Shown piece after piece: positions 9,382 to 18,078 of a stretch of DNA of 64,000 bases; position 1 is the first letter of the stretch, and each line of letters opens with the position of its first letter. This DNA comes from Micromonospora sp. WMMD1155 (GTDB lineage Bacteria; Actinomycetota; Actinomycetes; Mycobacteriales; Micromonosporaceae). The stretch covers positions 5,518,501 through 5,582,500 of the forward strand of contig NZ_CP120742.1 in assembly GCF_029581275.1 (NCBI RefSeq). Direction: 5' to 3'. A model generated the notes under the pieces. That model saw only the letters and a list, made by a program, of their open reading frames with translations. It ran no database searches and had not been told where the DNA came from. The position numbers and the translations under genes were made by a program.

Positions 9382-11109
9382 ATGTCGACGACGAATCGAC
9401 CGCTGCGCAGCGCGCAGTGGTTCGGTGCGGAGGGCCGCAACGGGTTCATCCATCGGTCCTGGATGCGCAACCAGGGGTTCGCGGACGACGTCTTCGACGG
9501 GCGCCCGGTGATCGGCATCGCCACCACCTGGTCGGAGCTGACCCCCTGCAACGCCCACCTGCGGGACCTGGCCGAGTCGGTGAAGCGGGGCGTGTGGGAG
9601 AGCGGCGGCCTGCCGCTGGAGTTTCCGGCGATGAGCCTGGGTGAACCCCTCATGCGGCCCACCACCATGCTCTACCGCAACCTGTTGGCGATGGAGTTGG
9701 AGGAGTCGGTCCGAGCCAACCCGCTCGACGCGGTCGTCCTGCTCTCCGGCTGCGACAAGACCACCCCCGGCCTGCTGATGGGAGCGGCGAGCGTCGACCT
9801 GCCGACTTTGATGCTGACCGGTGGCCCGATGCTCAACGGCAAGTTCCGGGGGCAGGACATCGGGTCGGGCACGGTCGTCTGGCGCTTCACCGAGGAGATG
9901 CGGGCGGGCCGGATGAGCGCGGCCGACTGCGCGGAGGCGGAGGTCGGCATGTCCCGCAGTCGGGGGCACTGCATGACCATGGGGACCGCCTCCACGATGG
10001 CCTGTGTGACCGAGGCGTTGGGCGTGCAGCTCCCGGGGGCCGCCGCCGTGCCGGCTGTCGACTCCCGGCGGTACGCGCTCGCGCACGCCGCCGGACGCCG
10101 GATCGTAGCCATGGTCGAGCAGGACCAACGGTTGTCGACGGTGCTCACCAGGGAGGCGTTCGAGAACGCGGTACGCGTCAACGCCGCGATCGGCGGTTCG
10201 ACGAACGCCGTCGTCCACCTGCTCGCGGTGGCCGGACGCCTCGGTGTCCCGCTGTCGCTGGAGGACTTCGACGCCCTCACCGCCGACGTGCCCATGCTGG
10301 TCAACCTCATGCCCTCCGGGGCGTACCTCATGGAGGACTTCGCCTACGCGGGCGGCGTCCCGGCGGTGATGGCGGAGATCGCTCCGCTGCTGCACATGGA
10401 CCACGTGACCGTCAGCGGAAAGAGCGTGGCCGACAACGTCGAGGGCGTGCAGTGCTGGAACCGGGACGTCATCGCCACCATGGCGGAGCCGTTCCAGCCC
10501 GCCGGCTCGGGCACCGTGGTGCTGCGCGGGTCACTCGCGCCGTCCGGGGCGGTGTTGAAGGTCTCCGCGGCCTCCGCCCACCTGCTCACGCACACCGGGC
10601 CGGCGCTCGTCTTCGACCGGATCGAGGAGTACGTCGTCGCGGCCGACGACCCGGACCTCGACGTCACCCCGGACACGGTGATCGTGGTGCGCAACGCCGG
10701 GCCACGTGGCTATCCCGGGTTCCCGGAGGTGGGCAACGTCCCCATGCCACGACGGCTGCTCGCCGACGGCATCACCGACATGGTGCGGATCTCCGACGCC
10801 AGGATGAGCGGCACCGGGTACGGCACCTGCATCCTGCACGTGGCCCCGGAGGCGTCGGTGGGCGGCCCGCTCGCGTTGGTGCGCACCGGCGACCTGGTCC
10901 GCGTCGACGTGGCGACGCGGTCCCTGGACCTGCTCGTCGACGACGCGGAGATCGCCCAGCGCCGCGCCGCCTGGCAACCACCACCGCCGGTCGCCGACCG
11001 GGGATGGGTGCGCCTGTACAGCGAGCACGTCCTGCAGGCCGACCAGGGCGCGGATCTGGACTTCCTGGTCGGCAGCAGCGGCAGCGACGTGCCCCGGCAC
11101 TCGCACTGA
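9382..11109 (+). CDS. IlvD/Edd-family sugar-acid dehydratase (L-arabonate/D-xylonate type)
   Basis: A 575-residue iron-sulfur dehydratase that probably converts an aldonic acid to its 2-keto-3-deoxy acid. Three cysteines (Cys56 in LTPCNAH, Cys124 in SGCDKTTP, Cys197 in GHCMTMG) match the [2Fe-2S] ligands known in pentonate dehydratases. The catalytic Ser lies in MSGTGYG (Ser476). The branched-chain enzyme IlvD shares the fold, but a place behind a sugar importer and a LacI regulator favours a sugar-acid role. The ATG at 9382 follows AGAGGAG (9368-9374); a GTG six bases earlier is too close to it. It would fit an oxidative pentose route, but no sugar dehydrogenase, lactonase or keto-acid dehydratase is in view, so the exact substrate is open. 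Confidence 0.88.
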   Translation: MSTTNRPLRSAQWFGAEGRNGFIHRSWMRNQGFADDVFDGRPVIGIATTWSELTPCNAHLRDLAESVKRGVWESGGLPLEFPAMSLGEPLMRPTTMLYRNLLAMELEESVRANPLDAVVLLSGCDKTTPGLLMGAASVDLPTLMLTGGPMLNGKFRGQDIGSGTVVWRFTEEMRAGRMSAADCAEAEVGMSRSRGHCMTMGTASTMACVTEALGVQLPGAAAVPAVDSRRYALAHAAGRRIVAMVEQDQRLSTVLTREAFENAVRVNAAIGGSTNAVVHLLAVAGRLGVPLSLEDFDALTADVPMLVNLMPSGAYLMEDFAYAGGVPAVMAEIAPLLHMDHVTVSGKSVADNVEGVQCWNRDVIATMAEPFQPAGSGTVVLRGSLAPSGAVLKVSAASAHLLTHTGPALVFDRIEEYVVAADDPDLDVTPDTVIVVRNAGPRGYPGFPEVGNVPMPRRLLADGITDMVRISDARMSGTGYGTCILHVAPEASVGGPLALVRTGDLVRVDVATRSLDLLVDDAEIAQRRAAWQPPPPVADRGWVRLYSEHVLQADQGADLDFLVGSSGSDVPRHSH

Positions 11110-11189
11110 CCACGACGCGGCCCGGCTCGGGTCGCGGGGAGGAGGAGGGTGGCGCACCGGCGCGAGTGCGCGGGGAGGGCTCGGCAGCC

Positions 11190-11224
11190 GCGAGCGATCT
11201 CCGACTCAGGAGGAGATCGCTCGC
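11190..11224. terminator. Hairpin at the convergent end of dehydratase and permease genes
   Basis: GCGAGCGATCTCC (11190-11202) and GGAGATCGCTCGC (11212-11224) pair perfectly over 13 bp with a 9-base loop. The right arm overlaps the last codons of the minus-strand permease. It is placed to serve both converging transcripts. Confidence 0.65.
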
Positions 11225-11985
11225 GCCCACGGCACGAGGAGTCGTTCGAGCCCGGCCATCAGGTAGAAGAGCAGCGCGCCCATGAGGGCGAGCAGGATCA
11301 GCGCCGCGAACGCGAGCGGGGTGTCGGCGGACTGACCGGAGCTGGCGATCACCGCGCCCAGCCCGGCCTGTGGGTTGATCACTTCGCCGATGATCGCGCC
11401 GATGATGGCCAGTGAGGTCGCCACCTTCAGGCCGACGAAGATCTGCGGCAGGGCCCACGGGAGTCGGACCTTGAGGAAGGTCTGCCACCATGAGGCGGAC
11501 AGGGAGCGGGCCAGCTCAGCGAGGTCGTTCGGTGTCGAGGTCAGGCCGGCCATGGTCGAGATCAGGATCGGAAAGAAGCAGAGCAGCACCACCATCACGA
11601 TCTTGGCCTCGTAGCCGAAGCCGATCCAGACCAGGAGCAGCGGCGCGAGCGCCACCTTCGGCACCGCGTTGATGCCGGCGATCATCGGGAGGACCATCCG
11701 CTCGACGGTCCGCGACGCGGCGAGCAGGACGGCGAGCAGGAGCCCGCCCGCCGCGGCGATCCCGAACCCGATGATCGTCTCCAGGAAGGTGATCCAGGTC
11801 TGCTGGGCGAGGTGACCGGGCAGCCGCAGGAACGCGTCGACGACGTCCGGTGGTGCCGGCAGGAAGAACGGTTCGATGTCGAAGGCCCAGGTGGACAGCC
11901 ACCAGAGCCCGGTCGCGAGCACCGCGCCCAGGGCCGGCAGCCCGAGGGTCTGCCAGCGTCGTCGTGCCCGGGAGTCGCCGGTCAC
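11206..11985 (-). CDS. ABC transporter permease, SsuC/TauC/NitT type
   Basis: Inner-membrane subunit of 259 residues with about six helices. It belongs to the taurine/nitrate/aliphatic-sulfonate/thiamine-precursor permease family, with a conserved cytoplasmic loop (ELARSLSASWWQTFLKVRLP). The GTG start overlaps the stop of the upstream binding-protein gene (GTGA), so the two are translationally coupled. The usual family ATPase is missing from the unit, so it must be supplied elsewhere. Its divergent neighbours encode acid-degrading enzymes, making an organic acid or aromatic-derived substrate plausible. Confidence 0.9.
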   Translation of the reverse strand: MTGDSRARRRWQTLGLPALGAVLATGLWWLSTWAFDIEPFFLPAPPDVVDAFLRLPGHLAQQTWITFLETIIGFGIAAAGGLLLAVLLAASRTVERMVLPMIAGINAVPKVALAPLLLVWIGFGYEAKIVMVVLLCFFPILISTMAGLTSTPNDLAELARSLSASWWQTFLKVRLPWALPQIFVGLKVATSLAIIGAIIGEVINPQAGLGAVIASSGQSADTPLAFAALILLALMGALLFYLMAGLERLLVPWARAISS

Positions 11986-12995
11986 GACTTCTTGACGAAG
12001 GTCGGGTCCATGACGGCCGCCGGCGTCAGGCCCGACGGGATCAGGTCGGCGCGTTCGAGGACGGCAATGGTCTGCGCCACCCGCGCCTCGTCCAGGAACC
12101 CGATCGGGGCTCCGTCGGTGGGACGGACGTGCGGGGTCATCGCCTCGATCTCGCCCTTGCCCGCCGCCACCGTGTAGGTGGGCTTCGCCTTGTTGAGGAT
12201 CGTCGCCGCCTCGTCCGGGTGCTCGATGGTGTACGCCAAGCCCTTGAGCGCGGCCTTGGTGAACCGCTGCACGAGGTCGGGGTCGTCCTTGATGAGCGAC
12301 GGAGTGGTGATGATCGCGTTGCCGAACAGGTCCGGCAGGTAGTCGCTGTAGGGCAGGACCACGACGTCCTTGCGGGCGGCCGTCTGCAGGGCGCCGCGGC
12401 TGAGCAGGAACGTGCCCAGTGCGTCGACCCGACGGCTCGCCATGAGCCCGTTGAGGGCGGTGGGCTGCACGCCCTCGATCTTCACCGTCGACGGATCGAG
12501 CCCGGCCAGCCGCGCGTACGCCGGGAAGAGCAACTCGGTCACGGAGCCGGTGCCGGTCGCCATCGTCTTGCCCCGGAGGTCCTTCGGGGTGGTGATGTCG
12601 GTGTCCTCGGTGGTCATCACCGAGATCAACGTCTGCTGGTGCACGGCGGCGACAGCCCGCCAGTCGGTGAACTCGCCCTTGCCCGCCTGGATGACGGCAC
12701 CGGTCAGGTCGAGGGCCCCGAACTGGACCTGCCCCGACTTGAGCGCCGTCAGGTTCTGCTGGTTGCCGGCGCCCTCCTTGATGTCGACCTCGATGCCGAC
12801 CTCCGCGAAGTAGCCCTTCTCCTTGGCGACCCAGGCGAAGGCGTCCCGGCCCACCGCCCCGAACGCGGTGATGTAGGAGACCTTGTCGGTGCCGCCGTCG
12901 GGCGGGTCGCCGCCGCCGTCGGTGCCGCCACAGCCTCCGGCGGCGAGCGCCACGGTCAGCCAGGCCGCCACGAGCGTGTAGAAGCGCTTACCCAT
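11982..12995 (-). CDS. NMT1/THI5-like ABC substrate-binding lipoprotein
   Basis: A 337-residue lipid-anchored solute receptor. The lipobox AAGGC ends the signal peptide near residue 22. The mature sequence shows the SsuA/THI5-type fold, with GYFAEVGIEVDIKEG and repeated visits to a ligand cleft (ALKSGQVQFG, then TGTGSVTE). The ATG at 12995 is preceded on this strand by GGAGG at six-base spacing. It is divergent from the DUF6282/PIG-L/RraA unit across a 305-bp intergenic region. Family members bind small anions or pyrimidine precursors; the ligand here cannot be read from sequence. Confidence 0.9.
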   Translation of the reverse strand: MGKRFYTLVAAWLTVALAAGGCGGTDGGGDPPDGGTDKVSYITAFGAVGRDAFAWVAKEKGYFAEVGIEVDIKEGAGNQQNLTALKSGQVQFGALDLTGAVIQAGKGEFTDWRAVAAVHQQTLISVMTTEDTDITTPKDLRGKTMATGTGSVTELLFPAYARLAGLDPSTVKIEGVQPTALNGLMASRRVDALGTFLLSRGALQTAARKDVVVLPYSDYLPDLFGNAIITTPSLIKDDPDLVQRFTKAALKGLAYTIEHPDEAATILNKAKPTYTVAAGKGEIEAMTPHVRPTDGAPIGFLDEARVAQTIAVLERADLIPSGLTPAAVMDPTFVKKS

Positions 12996-13300
12996 GCGGT
13001 GCCTCCAGCTTTCGGGCTCGCGACGGTCGGCCCAACCGTGGATCGGCCCGCCGACGCGGGATCGGCATCGATGGACGATTTTAGATCAGGCGGGTGCCGT
13101 CCGTCAGTCCCGATCCGCCGACGGTGTTGCCACGCAACGAATTCCGTCCGCCGTCCACAGTGGATGCGGGCTGCGCGGGGTCCGCAGAGCCAGAATGATC
13201 GCCGATATGCTTACCCGCGGCGGCTCCCGGCCCGTGACCGCCGCGCGCTCGGCCGAGTGCGCCCGCACGACCTCGGTTCCAGGGCTCATCGAGGAGCGCG
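12996..13300. other. Divergent intergenic region between importer and catabolic unit
   Basis: The 305 bases are the shared promoter region of the leftward importer and the rightward three-gene unit. A short A/T-richer patch (GATTTTAGATCAG near 13078-13090) is the best promoter-like spot. A 33-codon reading frame from 13207 overlaps the next gene but has no ribosome site or recognizable product. No clear operator palindrome or RNA element was found. Confidence 0.4.
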
Positions 13301-14221
13301 ATGCCTGACCACCCGGTTCCCTCCGCCCGTGCGCGCGCCGTGGTCCGCGACGCCTACGACACGCACGTGCACGTGGCCCCCGACGTGATGGCCCGGCGCA
13401 TCGACGACGTCGACCTGGCACACCGCTGCGCCGAGGTCGGGCTGGCCGGCTTCGTCCTCAAGTCCCACTACGTGGCGACGGCCGAGCGGGCCGCGGTGGT
13501 TCGTAAGGTGGTGCCCGGCGTCGACGTCCTCGGCGCCGTCACCCTCAACGGCGCGATGGGCGGGATGAACCCGGTCGCGGTCGAGGTCGCCGCGCGCCAG
13601 GGTGCGCGGATCGTCTGGATGCCGACGGTGGACTCCGGAAACCAGCGGCGCAGCACCGCCACCGATCTGCCGGGTGCCACACCGGCGATGTGGGGAGCCT
13701 TCCAAGCCGACCTGCACAGCCAGGGCATCGTGCCGGACCCGGTCGAGGTCGTCGACGCCGAGGGCCGGGTCCTCGACCGCGTACGCCAGGTGCTGCGGGT
13801 GATCGCCCGGCACGACATCACGCTCGCCACCGGCCACCTGAGCGGTGCCGAGATCGCCGCCGTGGTCCGGGCCGCAGGAGAGGAGGGGGTACGCCGGATC
13901 GTGGTCACCCACCCCGAGTTCACCTCGCAGCGGCTGACGCCCGAACGGCAGCGCGAGCTGGCCGAGGCGGGCGCCCTCCTGGAGCGCTGCTTCACGACCC
14001 CGCACTCGGGCAAGGTCGACTGGGCGGACCTGTTCGCCACCATCCGGTCGGTCGGCGTGGCGCACTCCGTCCTCTCCAGCGATCTGGGGCAACCGTTCAA
14101 CCCGCCGGTGGAGGACGGTCTGGCGCTCTTCGCCGACCGCCTGTTCGACGCCGGCTTCACCGAAGAGGAGATCCACGTCATGGCGGTGGTCAACTCGCGC
14201 CGGCTGGTGACGCCGGTATGA
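13301..14221 (+). CDS. DUF6282-like metal-dependent amidohydrolase
   Basis: A 306-residue TIM-barrel hydrolase of the amidohydrolase type. Metal-site candidates are DTHVHVAPD (His22, His24), FVLKSHY (Lys54/His56), ATGHLSG, VTHPEF and SSDLG. There is no signal peptide, so it acts in the cytoplasm. The ATG at 13301 follows GAGGAG. It overlaps the next gene by ATGA and is the first of a coupled trio with a PIG-L protein and an RraA-type protein. The lactonase LigI of aromatic-acid catabolism also has the amidohydrolase fold, so a hydrolytic step feeding the next two enzymes is a reasonable inference. DUF6282 assignment is from recalled motif similarity; the reaction is unknown. Confidence 0.72.
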   Translation: MPDHPVPSARARAVVRDAYDTHVHVAPDVMARRIDDVDLAHRCAEVGLAGFVLKSHYVATAERAAVVRKVVPGVDVLGAVTLNGAMGGMNPVAVEVAARQGARIVWMPTVDSGNQRRSTATDLPGATPAMWGAFQADLHSQGIVPDPVEVVDAEGRVLDRVRQVLRVIARHDITLATGHLSGAEIAAVVRAAGEEGVRRIVVTHPEFTSQRLTPERQRELAEAGALLERCFTTPHSGKVDWADLFATIRSVGVAHSVLSSDLGQPFNPPVEDGLALFADRLFDAGFTEEEIHVMAVVNSRRLVTPV

Positions 14222-14934
14222 GCGGGCGGCGGATGCTGGTGGTGGGCGCCCACTCCGCGGACTTCGTCTGGCGGGCCGCCGGAGCCATCGCGACGCACAC
14301 GCGGGCCGGCGGTGAGGCCCTCGTGTTGGCGCTCTCCTACGGTGAACGAGGCGAATCCGGTGAGCTGTGGAAGGACCCGCAGCAGACGGTGGAGAACGTC
14401 AAACGACTGCGGCACGCCGAGGCGGAACGAGCCGCCGCCGCGGTCGGCGCCCGGTTCGAGGCGTTCGACCTGGGCGACTACCCGCTCCGGATCCGCGACG
14501 AGGACATCGACCGGCTGGCGACGCTGATGCGCGAGTACGTCCCACACGTGGTGCTCACCCACCCCGAGCGCGACCCGTTCAACCCGGACCACCCGGCGGC
14601 GCACGCCGCGGTGGCGACCGCCCGGCAGCTCACCGCGGGCGCCGGAGTGTCCAGCGGCTTCCGGACCGCCCCGCCCTCGGAGTTCCTGGCCTTCGAACCC
14701 CACCAGCCGGAACTCTGCGGGTTCGTTCCCACCGTCTTCGTCGACATCACCGAGGTGATGCCGGCCAAGCGGGAGGCGATGGCGGCGATGGCGGCTCAGG
14801 GCTACCTGCGCGAGTACTACACCCAGCGCGCCGACCATCGGGGCAACCACGCCCGCCGGGTCACCGGTGACGCGGCCATCCGGCAGGCGGAGGCGTTCCA
14901 ACGGTTGATCCCGAATGTCGTGGCGGCGCTGTGA
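14218..14934 (+). CDS. PIG-L superfamily protein, probable 4-oxalomesaconate hydratase type
   Basis: A 238-residue zinc-fold protein. Classical PIG-L deacetylases carry AHPDD; here the motif is AHSAD (His12, Asp15), keeping the two metal ligands but replacing the general-base Asp with Ala. The third ligand region is NPDHPAAH (His125/His129). This altered motif, followed by WRAAG, resembles the GalB-type hydratases of gallate and protocatechuate 4,5-cleavage pathways. The next gene is an RraA/CHA-aldolase homologue, which would catalyse the following step. The start overlaps the previous stop (ATGA). A sugar-amide deacetylase remains the alternative, but the lost base argues against it. Confidence 0.78.
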   Translation: MSGRRMLVVGAHSADFVWRAAGAIATHTRAGGEALVLALSYGERGESGELWKDPQQTVENVKRLRHAEAERAAAAVGARFEAFDLGDYPLRIRDEDIDRLATLMREYVPHVVLTHPERDPFNPDHPAAHAAVATARQLTAGAGVSSGFRTAPPSEFLAFEPHQPELCGFVPTVFVDITEVMPAKREAMAAMAAQGYLREYYTQRADHRGNHARRVTGDAAIRQAEAFQRLIPNVVAAL

Positions 14935-15590
14935 ACTCCGCCCGTGACGCGGCCGACGTCGACCCCACGATGATCGAGGCACTGTCCGCTGCGGGGGTGG
15001 CCACGGTCTACGAGGCCGCCGGCCGCCGTGGCCTGATCGATGTGGACCTCGTGCAGGTCGTGCCGGGTTCCCGGGTCGCCGGCGCCGCCCGGACCGTCGT
15101 GTGTGGCCAGGATGACAACCGGGCCGTGCACGAGGCCATGACGCTCGTGCGTCCGGGGGAGGTGCTGGTGCTCACCATGCCCGAGCCGGCTCCCGTCGCG
15201 CTGATCGGTGAGCTGCTGGCCACGCAGGCCAAGGTCGCCGGCGCGGCCGGTGTGCTGGTCGACGCGGCGGTACGGGACGTGGACGAACTCCGGGCACTCG
15301 GCCTGCCGGTCTGGGCCCGCTGGTGTCGGGTGCGCGGAGCCACCAAACGCGAGCGGGGCTCGCTCGACATGCCGGTGTCGGTGGGCGGTGCGACGGTCGA
15401 GCCGGGGGACATCGTGGTGCTCGACGCCGACGGGGCCGTGGTGGTGCGGCGGACGAGCGTGGACGCCGTGGTCGCCGCGACGAGGAGCCGGACGGCCAGG
15501 GAGGTCGGATTGCGGGCCCGGCTGGAAGCCGGCGAGTTCAGTTACGACCTGCACGGAATGCGGACGGAGGACGAGCCCGGCGGGCGGTAG
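14931..15590 (+). CDS. RraA-family aldolase/decarboxylase (CHA aldolase type)
   Basis: A 219-residue class II pyruvate aldolase-like protein. The family cleaves 4-carboxy-4-hydroxy-2-oxoadipate to pyruvate and oxaloacetate and often also decarboxylates oxaloacetate. Seen here are the glycine-rich Mg/pyruvate site (GELLATQAKVAGAAGVLVD) and the Arg-Asp pair in AAVRDVDEL. The GTG start overlaps the PIG-L stop (GTGA), so the product is translationally coupled to that gene. True RraA regulators of RNase E are shorter and lie outside catabolic units, so the enzymatic reading is preferred. Confidence 0.82.
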   Translation: MNSARDAADVDPTMIEALSAAGVATVYEAAGRRGLIDVDLVQVVPGSRVAGAARTVVCGQDDNRAVHEAMTLVRPGEVLVLTMPEPAPVALIGELLATQAKVAGAAGVLVDAAVRDVDELRALGLPVWARWCRVRGATKRERGSLDMPVSVGGATVEPGDIVVLDADGAVVVRRTSVDAVVAATRSRTAREVGLRARLEAGEFSYDLHGMRTEDEPGGR

Positions 15591-15627
15591 GACCGGGCGA
15601 TCCGCCCGACCCCACCGCCCGATCCGG

Positions 15628-17082
15628 TCAGCCCAGGTACTTCTCCCACGGGCCGGTGATGGCCAGCGTGAGGCCCGGGTCCTGCATGTTGACGAAGAGC
15701 ACCCTGCCGTCGGCGCTGAAGGTCGGCCCGCAGAACTCCGAGTCGTTGAGCATGTTGCGGGCGATCGCGTACGTCGGGCCGCCCGGGATGGTGCTCAGCA
15801 CGTGGGAGGCGCCCTTGCCGTCCTCGGCGAGCACCAGGCTCCCCCACGGGGTGACCGTCACGTTGTCCGGGCCGTCGAAGGTGATGTCGGTGTACTTGAC
15901 CGGCGTCCCCTCCTCGGAGGAGGTCTGGTGCGGGAAGTACGTGACCAGCTGGATGGTCTGGTCCTTGAAGTTGTAGAACCACACCATGCCGTCGTGCGGC
16001 GCGGCGTCGGACGGCAGGTCACCCTCGTCCCAGGCGTAGGAGTTGACGACGTACACGCCCTCGTCGGTGCTCCACACGCCCTCGAACTTGCGTCCGCGGG
16101 TGACCTGGCCGTCGGCGAACTGCTCGCGCACGGACGTGTGCCGCGCGTCGCGGTCCGGCACCTCGATCCACCGGACGGGGAAGGGGCGGCCCAGTTGGGC
16201 GGAGGTCAGGTAGGCGACGTCCGGCAGCACCGACCCGTCGTCCATGATGATCTGCATGGCGGCGAGGACGCCCGCGTTCGGCGCGAGACGGGTCAGCACG
16301 CCGGGGCCGAGCTTGACGCCGCGCGGCGCCGACCAGCGGTAGAAGAGGCCGTTGGGCTCGTCGGCGTCCTCGGAGAGGTAGATGTGGGTGCGGTCCTTGT
16401 CGATCGCGAGGGCCTCGTGGGAGTAGCGGCCCAGGCACTTGATCGGCCGCGGGTCCGCGCTGCCGTCGGCCCAGACCTCGAAGACGTAGCCGTGGTCCTT
16501 CTGGTACGTGCCGGTCCGGTCGCCCTCTTCCCACTCGTCACCGGCGCGGTCCTCGGTCTCCTCGCAGGTCAGCCAGGTACCCCAGGGGGTCGGTCCGCCG
16601 GCGCAGTTGGAGATGGTGCCGGAGAGGGCGACGAACTCACCGAGGTTCCGGCCCGCACGGTCGGTCTTGATCACGGTGCAGCCACCGGCGTCGACGGCGC
16701 CCGGGTCGTACACCGTCCCCTTGGCGTGCGGCACGCCGAACTCGGCGCCCGGGTCGATCTCGTGGTTCTGGATCAGGGTGTAACGGCCGTGGCCGGCGTC
16801 GTAGACGGCCATGCCGTCGTGGTCGGCCGGGGTCATGCCCTGACCACGGTCCAGCCGGGTGACACCGGTCCGGGTGACCACCGTGTAGCTGAAGCCCTCC
16901 GGCAGGGCGAGGACGCCCTTGGGGTCGTCCACCAGCGGCGGGAACGGCACGTGGCCGGACGTGACCGGCGGGTGCGGGCGCCCCGGGCTGGCCTGCGCCA
17001 GCGACGGCAGGCCGCCGGCGACGGCGAGGCCCACACCGGCGGCGGCGCCACCGGCGAGGAAGGTACGACGAGAGGAAGGCAC
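15628..17082 (-). CDS. PhoX-like (DUF839) Tat-exported phosphatase
   Basis: A 484-residue secreted protein related to PhoX alkaline phosphatases, which use calcium and iron to release phosphate from organic esters. The N-terminus has a twin-arginine signal (SSRRTFLAGG) followed by a hydrophobic segment and an Ala-rich cleavage region. PhoX-type motifs include QNHEIDPG, the CEE of TCEETEDR, and a beta-propeller-like repeat pattern. The GTG start at 17082 has AGGAG nine bases before it. Some DUF839 proteins lack proven phosphatase activity. It is convergent with the RraA gene, with a 37-base gap, and stands alone as a transcription unit. Confidence 0.85.
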   Translation of the reverse strand: MPSSRRTFLAGGAAAGVGLAVAGGLPSLAQASPGRPHPPVTSGHVPFPPLVDDPKGVLALPEGFSYTVVTRTGVTRLDRGQGMTPADHDGMAVYDAGHGRYTLIQNHEIDPGAEFGVPHAKGTVYDPGAVDAGGCTVIKTDRAGRNLGEFVALSGTISNCAGGPTPWGTWLTCEETEDRAGDEWEEGDRTGTYQKDHGYVFEVWADGSADPRPIKCLGRYSHEALAIDKDRTHIYLSEDADEPNGLFYRWSAPRGVKLGPGVLTRLAPNAGVLAAMQIIMDDGSVLPDVAYLTSAQLGRPFPVRWIEVPDRDARHTSVREQFADGQVTRGRKFEGVWSTDEGVYVVNSYAWDEGDLPSDAAPHDGMVWFYNFKDQTIQLVTYFPHQTSSEEGTPVKYTDITFDGPDNVTVTPWGSLVLAEDGKGASHVLSTIPGGPTYAIARNMLNDSEFCGPTFSADGRVLFVNMQDPGLTLAITGPWEKYLG

Positions 17083-17289
17083 GTGATCAGCTCCTGGTCA
17101 GGACAAGTGCGACGAGTCGGAGCCAACCCGTGCGGACGAACAGCAACACGTCGTCGACGGGATCGGTCGGTGACATCGGGGTGAAGAAACAGGGCCGCCC
17201 GCGCCCCGACGTTTCCCGTGCGCACGGTGGGTAATCAGCCGCGCCCACCCAGTCCGTACGGGGTGCACACCCCTCACGCCAAGGAGCCG

Positions 17290-18015
17290 ATGGCCGTGTC
17301 AGATCAGAACATCACCGTCGTCCTCGTTCACGGCGCGTTCGCCGAATCGGCGAGCTGGAACGGAGTGATCGAGCGGCTGGGCTACGGCTACTCCGTGGTC
17401 GCCGCCGCCAACCCGCTCCGCAGCCTCGCCGGGGACACCACCTACGTCCGGGACGTGGTGCGGGCGGTCGGCGGGCCGGTCGTGCTCGTCGGCCACTCGT
17501 ACGGCGGCATGGTCATCACCGAGGCCGCCGCGGGCGAGCCGATGGTGCGCGGCCTGGTCTACGTCAATGCGCTCGCCGCCGACACGGGTGAGTCGGCGAT
17601 GTCGCTGAACGCCAAGTTCCCCGGCAGCACGCTCGCCGACACCCTGGTCTCCCAGCCGGTGGCGACCGGTGGGAACGAGGTGACCATCGCCCAGGACGCC
17701 TACCACCGACAGTTCGTCGCGGACGTCTCCGAGGACACCGCGGCGTTGATGGCGCGGACCCAGCGGCCGATCACCGAGCAGGCGCTCAGCGACGGGCTCT
17801 CGACGTCCGAGCCGCCGTGGAAGTCGTTGCCCAGTTGGTTCGTCTTCGGCGACGCGGACCGCAACATCCCGGTCGCCGCGCACCGCTTCATGGCCGAACG
17901 CGCCGGCGCCCGGGGCACCCGCGAGGTCGCCGGAGCCTCCCACGCGATGACGATGTCCCAGCCCGGCGAGGTCGCCGAGTCCATCATCGAGGCGGTCCGG
18001 GGCGTCGGGGCGTAG
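17290..18015 (+). CDS. Alpha/beta hydrolase
   Basis: A cytoplasmic esterase-type hydrolase of 241 residues. The oxyanion HGAF motif is near residue 14, the nucleophile elbow is GHSYGG (Ser70), and the C-terminal His lies in GASHAMTM near residue 218. Actinomycete relatives are often annotated as salicylate-esterase-like hydrolases. The ATG at 17290 directly follows AAGGAG (17281-17286). The gene is monocistronic, ending in a strong hairpin; its substrate is unknown. Confidence 0.88.
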   Translation: MAVSDQNITVVLVHGAFAESASWNGVIERLGYGYSVVAAANPLRSLAGDTTYVRDVVRAVGGPVVLVGHSYGGMVITEAAAGEPMVRGLVYVNALAADTGESAMSLNAKFPGSTLADTLVSQPVATGGNEVTIAQDAYHRQFVADVSEDTAALMARTQRPITEQALSDGLSTSEPPWKSLPSWFVFGDADRNIPVAAHRFMAERAGARGTREVAGASHAMTMSQPGEVAESIIEAVRGVGA

Positions 18016-18031
18016 CTCTGCTCCGTGCGGA

Positions 18032-18065
18032 AGGTGCCCGCCGACCATCGGGTCGGCGGGCACCT
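18032..18065. terminator. Bidirectional terminator hairpin
   Basis: AGGTGCCCGCCGACC (18032-18046) and GGTCGGCGGGCACCT (18051-18065) pair perfectly over 15 bp with a 4-base loop between two converging genes. Confidence 0.8.
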
Positions 18066-18078
18066 CGCCGGGGACCGG

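Noticed and set aside
13207..13308. A 33-codon frame before the DUF6282 gene, considered as a leader peptide
   Set aside because: No ribosome site, no regulatory hairpins and ordinary shadow composition.
14218..14934. Mycothiol-type deacetylase (MshB/Mca) for the PIG-L gene
   Set aside because: The AHPDD catalytic motif is AHSAD and the neighbours are catabolic, not mycothiol genes.
15208..17184. A 658-codon plus-strand frame over the PhoX-like gene
   Set aside because: Shadow frame; the minus strand carries the Tat signal and PhoX motifs.
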